Shown here: positions 62,195 to 64,000 of the stretch, one piece after another
Numbering within the stretch: the stretch's first letter is position 1
Layout: each line of letters opens with the position of its first letter
DNA from: Mayamaea pseudoterrestris
Lineage: Eukaryota > Bacillariophyta > Bacillariophyceae > Sellaphorales > Sellaphoraceae
DNA length: 64,000 nt
Assembly (NCBI GenBank): GCA_027923505.1
Contig: BROI01000004.1
Span: 1,143,501 to 1,207,500, forward strand
Direction of reading: 5' to 3'
Position numbers and translations under genes: made by a program
The notes under the pieces: generated by a model
Told to the model about the DNA's origin: nothing
The model's input: only the letters and a program-made list of their open reading frames with translations
The model's database searches: none

Positions 62195-62765
62195 AAAACA
62201 TTACAATTTTGTCGGCAAAGCATCATGATCTCCGCCTTCTCACATGGGAGGGAGCCAGCCCCCTTATTTCGCTACAAGGCCATGGTCCAATCGGTCCTGT
62301 TATACGGTAGTGAATCGTGGAACCTTAGTTCCTCCATGCTAAGGACATTGGAAGGCTTCCATCATCGGATTGCTCGACGACTTGCAGGTCTCTTGCCCCG
62401 ATGCCGCACACTCCTCCAGGGGGAGCAGCGGTGGTGGTATTACCCTTCCATTGACTGTGCTTTGGAAATCGCTGGCGTGTTGCCGATGGAGGAGATGATC
62501 CACTGTCGCTGCAACCAAGCCGTTGATTACATTGCTACCAGGCCTATATTTGATCTCTGCACCAACATCAGGCGAGCGCCTGGCTCGTCCCGCCTGCAGC
62601 GATGGTGGGATCAGTTGGTTTAGGATAGACATAAAACAAGTACTATAAGTGTCAGGGCCTAGGAAGGGGGAAGGCTGCTGAAGCGAGGTCAATACCTCAC
62701 GATCTGCAAGCCTTCCCCTTCTGGAGGCCAGTTAAACAACAACGGCATGTTATGGGTCTCAAGCG
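62195..62765 (+). mobile_element. LINE-2 fragment c (3' end, plus strand)
   Basis: Frame to 62623 encodes YKAMVQSVLLYGSESWNLSS, FHHRIARRLAGLLPR, MEEMIHCRCNQAVDYIATRPI and RAPGSSRLQRWWDQL, ending at the natural stop, then about 140 bp of 3' untranslated sequence shared with the inverted copy at 58935-59480. It is the best preserved of the three copies. Confidence 0.82.
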
Positions 62766-63700
62766 TGAAATAGGTGGCTGAGAGGGCACTCAACTTGTGG
62801 GTCCACTGGATCGCTGGGCTATTCTAAATTAATCCATTGAAGTGTCCGCCAAGCTCCATTGGCCGTGAGGCATGGATTGTACAAAATTGGTTAGTGGGAC
62901 ATTGTTGAGCCGTAGTATGCTAGTGGAAATGCGTGTAGGCATATGGGAAGGAGAAAGGAGACACCACCATTTGATAGCACATTGTTCATTGCACATTAAA
63001 TGGAAAGGGATAGTCAATGAGTGTGAACGAGAGGAATGGAGCTTGCATGGGACAGCGGGTCGACAATTTGTGGGTGGTAGTAGTTTTGCGACGCCGTGCG
63101 GCGCGTCCCGACGTCGCATAGGTAATGCTCGGCGAGACATCGTGAGCGACGAGCGACGATCGAAGATGGTGCTCATCCATGGAAGCAAAAACGAATCTGT
63201 CGCTAAAGCATTAAATGACCAAAGGACTCAATGAGCAAGTGATTGCAATGATCCAGCACTGTTTAATTACACTTGTCGGAATATGATATCCCGTGGTACT
63301 CAACGTCTCATAGTGGCTGTGGTCAGTAGTCATATACGGGGATGATTAGGAGTAGTATAACCGGTTATCCATGGTTCAATTCCGTGGCATTCCATATTTT
63401 ACCTACAGTGTGGAGCACAGTATATTTGACTTACGACATGGTGGAAAGCCTACGGGAAGGAGGGCCAGTGTCGTATCGAGACTCTATGCGACACGACTGC
63501 GACTTCAACAAGAAGCGCAATGAGAAGGGATAGCTGATCCCGGATCTACCTATGCGAATCCTCCAAGAGACTCTTGAGATCCCGCAATCCCGAGAATGGA
63601 TCTTTCTCGGCTGTAATATCATAGTCACAATAAGCATAATAGCATCTCCATTACTGGATCGATCACTCTGAATTCAGAAGACGAAGATCTGTAAGTATTG
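62766..63700. other. Right-end stretch without a recognised gene
   Basis: Contains a 120-codon frame (62872-63234, MDCTKLVSGTLLS) rich in Arg, Glu and His without a recognisable domain, and otherwise short frames. It may belong to transposon debris. Confidence 0.35.
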
Positions 63701-64000
63701 ATGGCAACAAATTCAACGTTGACAGACGTCCCCATTCCTCTGATCCCCAGGATCGAGTACGATACGTTGCCGAAGGTAACATTGAATGTAACCGACTCGC
63801 AGGGTCGTAATCGCAAGCGCGAGGCGCGAGAATGCAACTCTCCTGAAGTGGAGCTTCTCATCAAAACGATTACTCACCACGAGGCGTTGGTGGATTCATT
63901 GGATATGAAAGACAAAGCAACCGAGCAGTTGCAAACGTTCAGAGAAATGTTGAACGAGGAGCTGCGCGACAGCTTTGACAACGTGATTGTAGAGCACGAG
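63701..64000 (+). CDS. N-terminal part of an ORF running off the window, gag-like or unknown
   Basis: ATG at 63701 opens a frame that has no stop up to the window end (100 codons). The text is hydrophilic and helical toward the end (LVDSLDMKDKATEQLQTF, LNEELRDSFDNVIVEHE). A short Pro/Ile start followed by a charged linker and helices recalls gag proteins of retrotransposons, but the evidence is weak and a host protein cannot be excluded. Confidence 0.45.
   Translation, partial: MATNSTLTDVPIPLIPRIEYDTLPKVTLNVTDSQGRNRKREARECNSPEVELLIKTITHHEALVDSLDMKDKATEQLQTFREMLNEELRDSFDNVIVEHE

Noticed and set aside
63330-63400. B-box-like GGTTCAATTCC, possible tRNA
   Set aside because: No matching A box, anticodon arm or pairing acceptor ends can be found around it.

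Overview
The window looks like nuclear DNA from a diatom (a photosynthetic stramenopile). Supporting signs are short GT-AG introns of about 70 to 160 bp in compact genes, a mitochondrial-type glutamine-dependent carbamoyl phosphate synthase, leucine-rich-repeat proteins with the architecture known from pennate diatoms, a pair of secreted alpha-carbonic-anhydrase-like genes, and Copia retrotransposons resembling the diatom CoDi lineages. The assignment rests on recognition by eye, not on a database search.

Left gene block (1-16.4 kb): carbamoyl phosphate synthase (minus, running off the left edge), mitochondrial malate dehydrogenase (minus), exportin-1/CRM1 (plus), a secreted protein of unknown function (minus), a membrane-anchored LRR protein (minus) and an RNI/LRR-like protein (plus).

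Transposon block (16.4-43.9 kb): a long non-LTR retrotransposon on the minus strand with ORF1, a small middle ORF and a giant endonuclease-RT-RNase H ORF2; a decayed Copia element (25919-32333) with both LTRs and a 5-bp target duplication; coding remnants of unknown type; the 3' part of another Copia on the minus strand (33.7-34.75 kb); a GC-rich ORF cut by a third Copia (about 35676-43861) with LTRs and a broken gag-pol.

Right gene block (44-57.4 kb): a coiled-coil protein (minus), a type II membrane sulfotransferase-like protein (plus), a succinate/fumarate-type mitochondrial carrier (minus), then a nearly symmetric group: CA-like gene (minus), ETHE1-like persulfide dioxygenase (minus), GSTCD-like methyltransferase (plus), CA-like gene (plus), followed by an ADO/PCO-type thiol dioxygenase (plus). 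Several products act in or near mitochondrial carbon, nitrogen and sulfur metabolism (CPS, MDH, carrier, persulfide dioxygenase), but nothing shows that they form a regulated unit.

Right end (57.5-64 kb): gene-poor and rich in debris. It holds a coding-like minus-strand stretch with in-frame stops, an LTR-like remnant related to the first Copia, three fragments of the 3' end of a second LINE family (two of them in inverted orientation, one carrying a 105-bp tandem duplication), and the start of an ORF that runs off the right edge.
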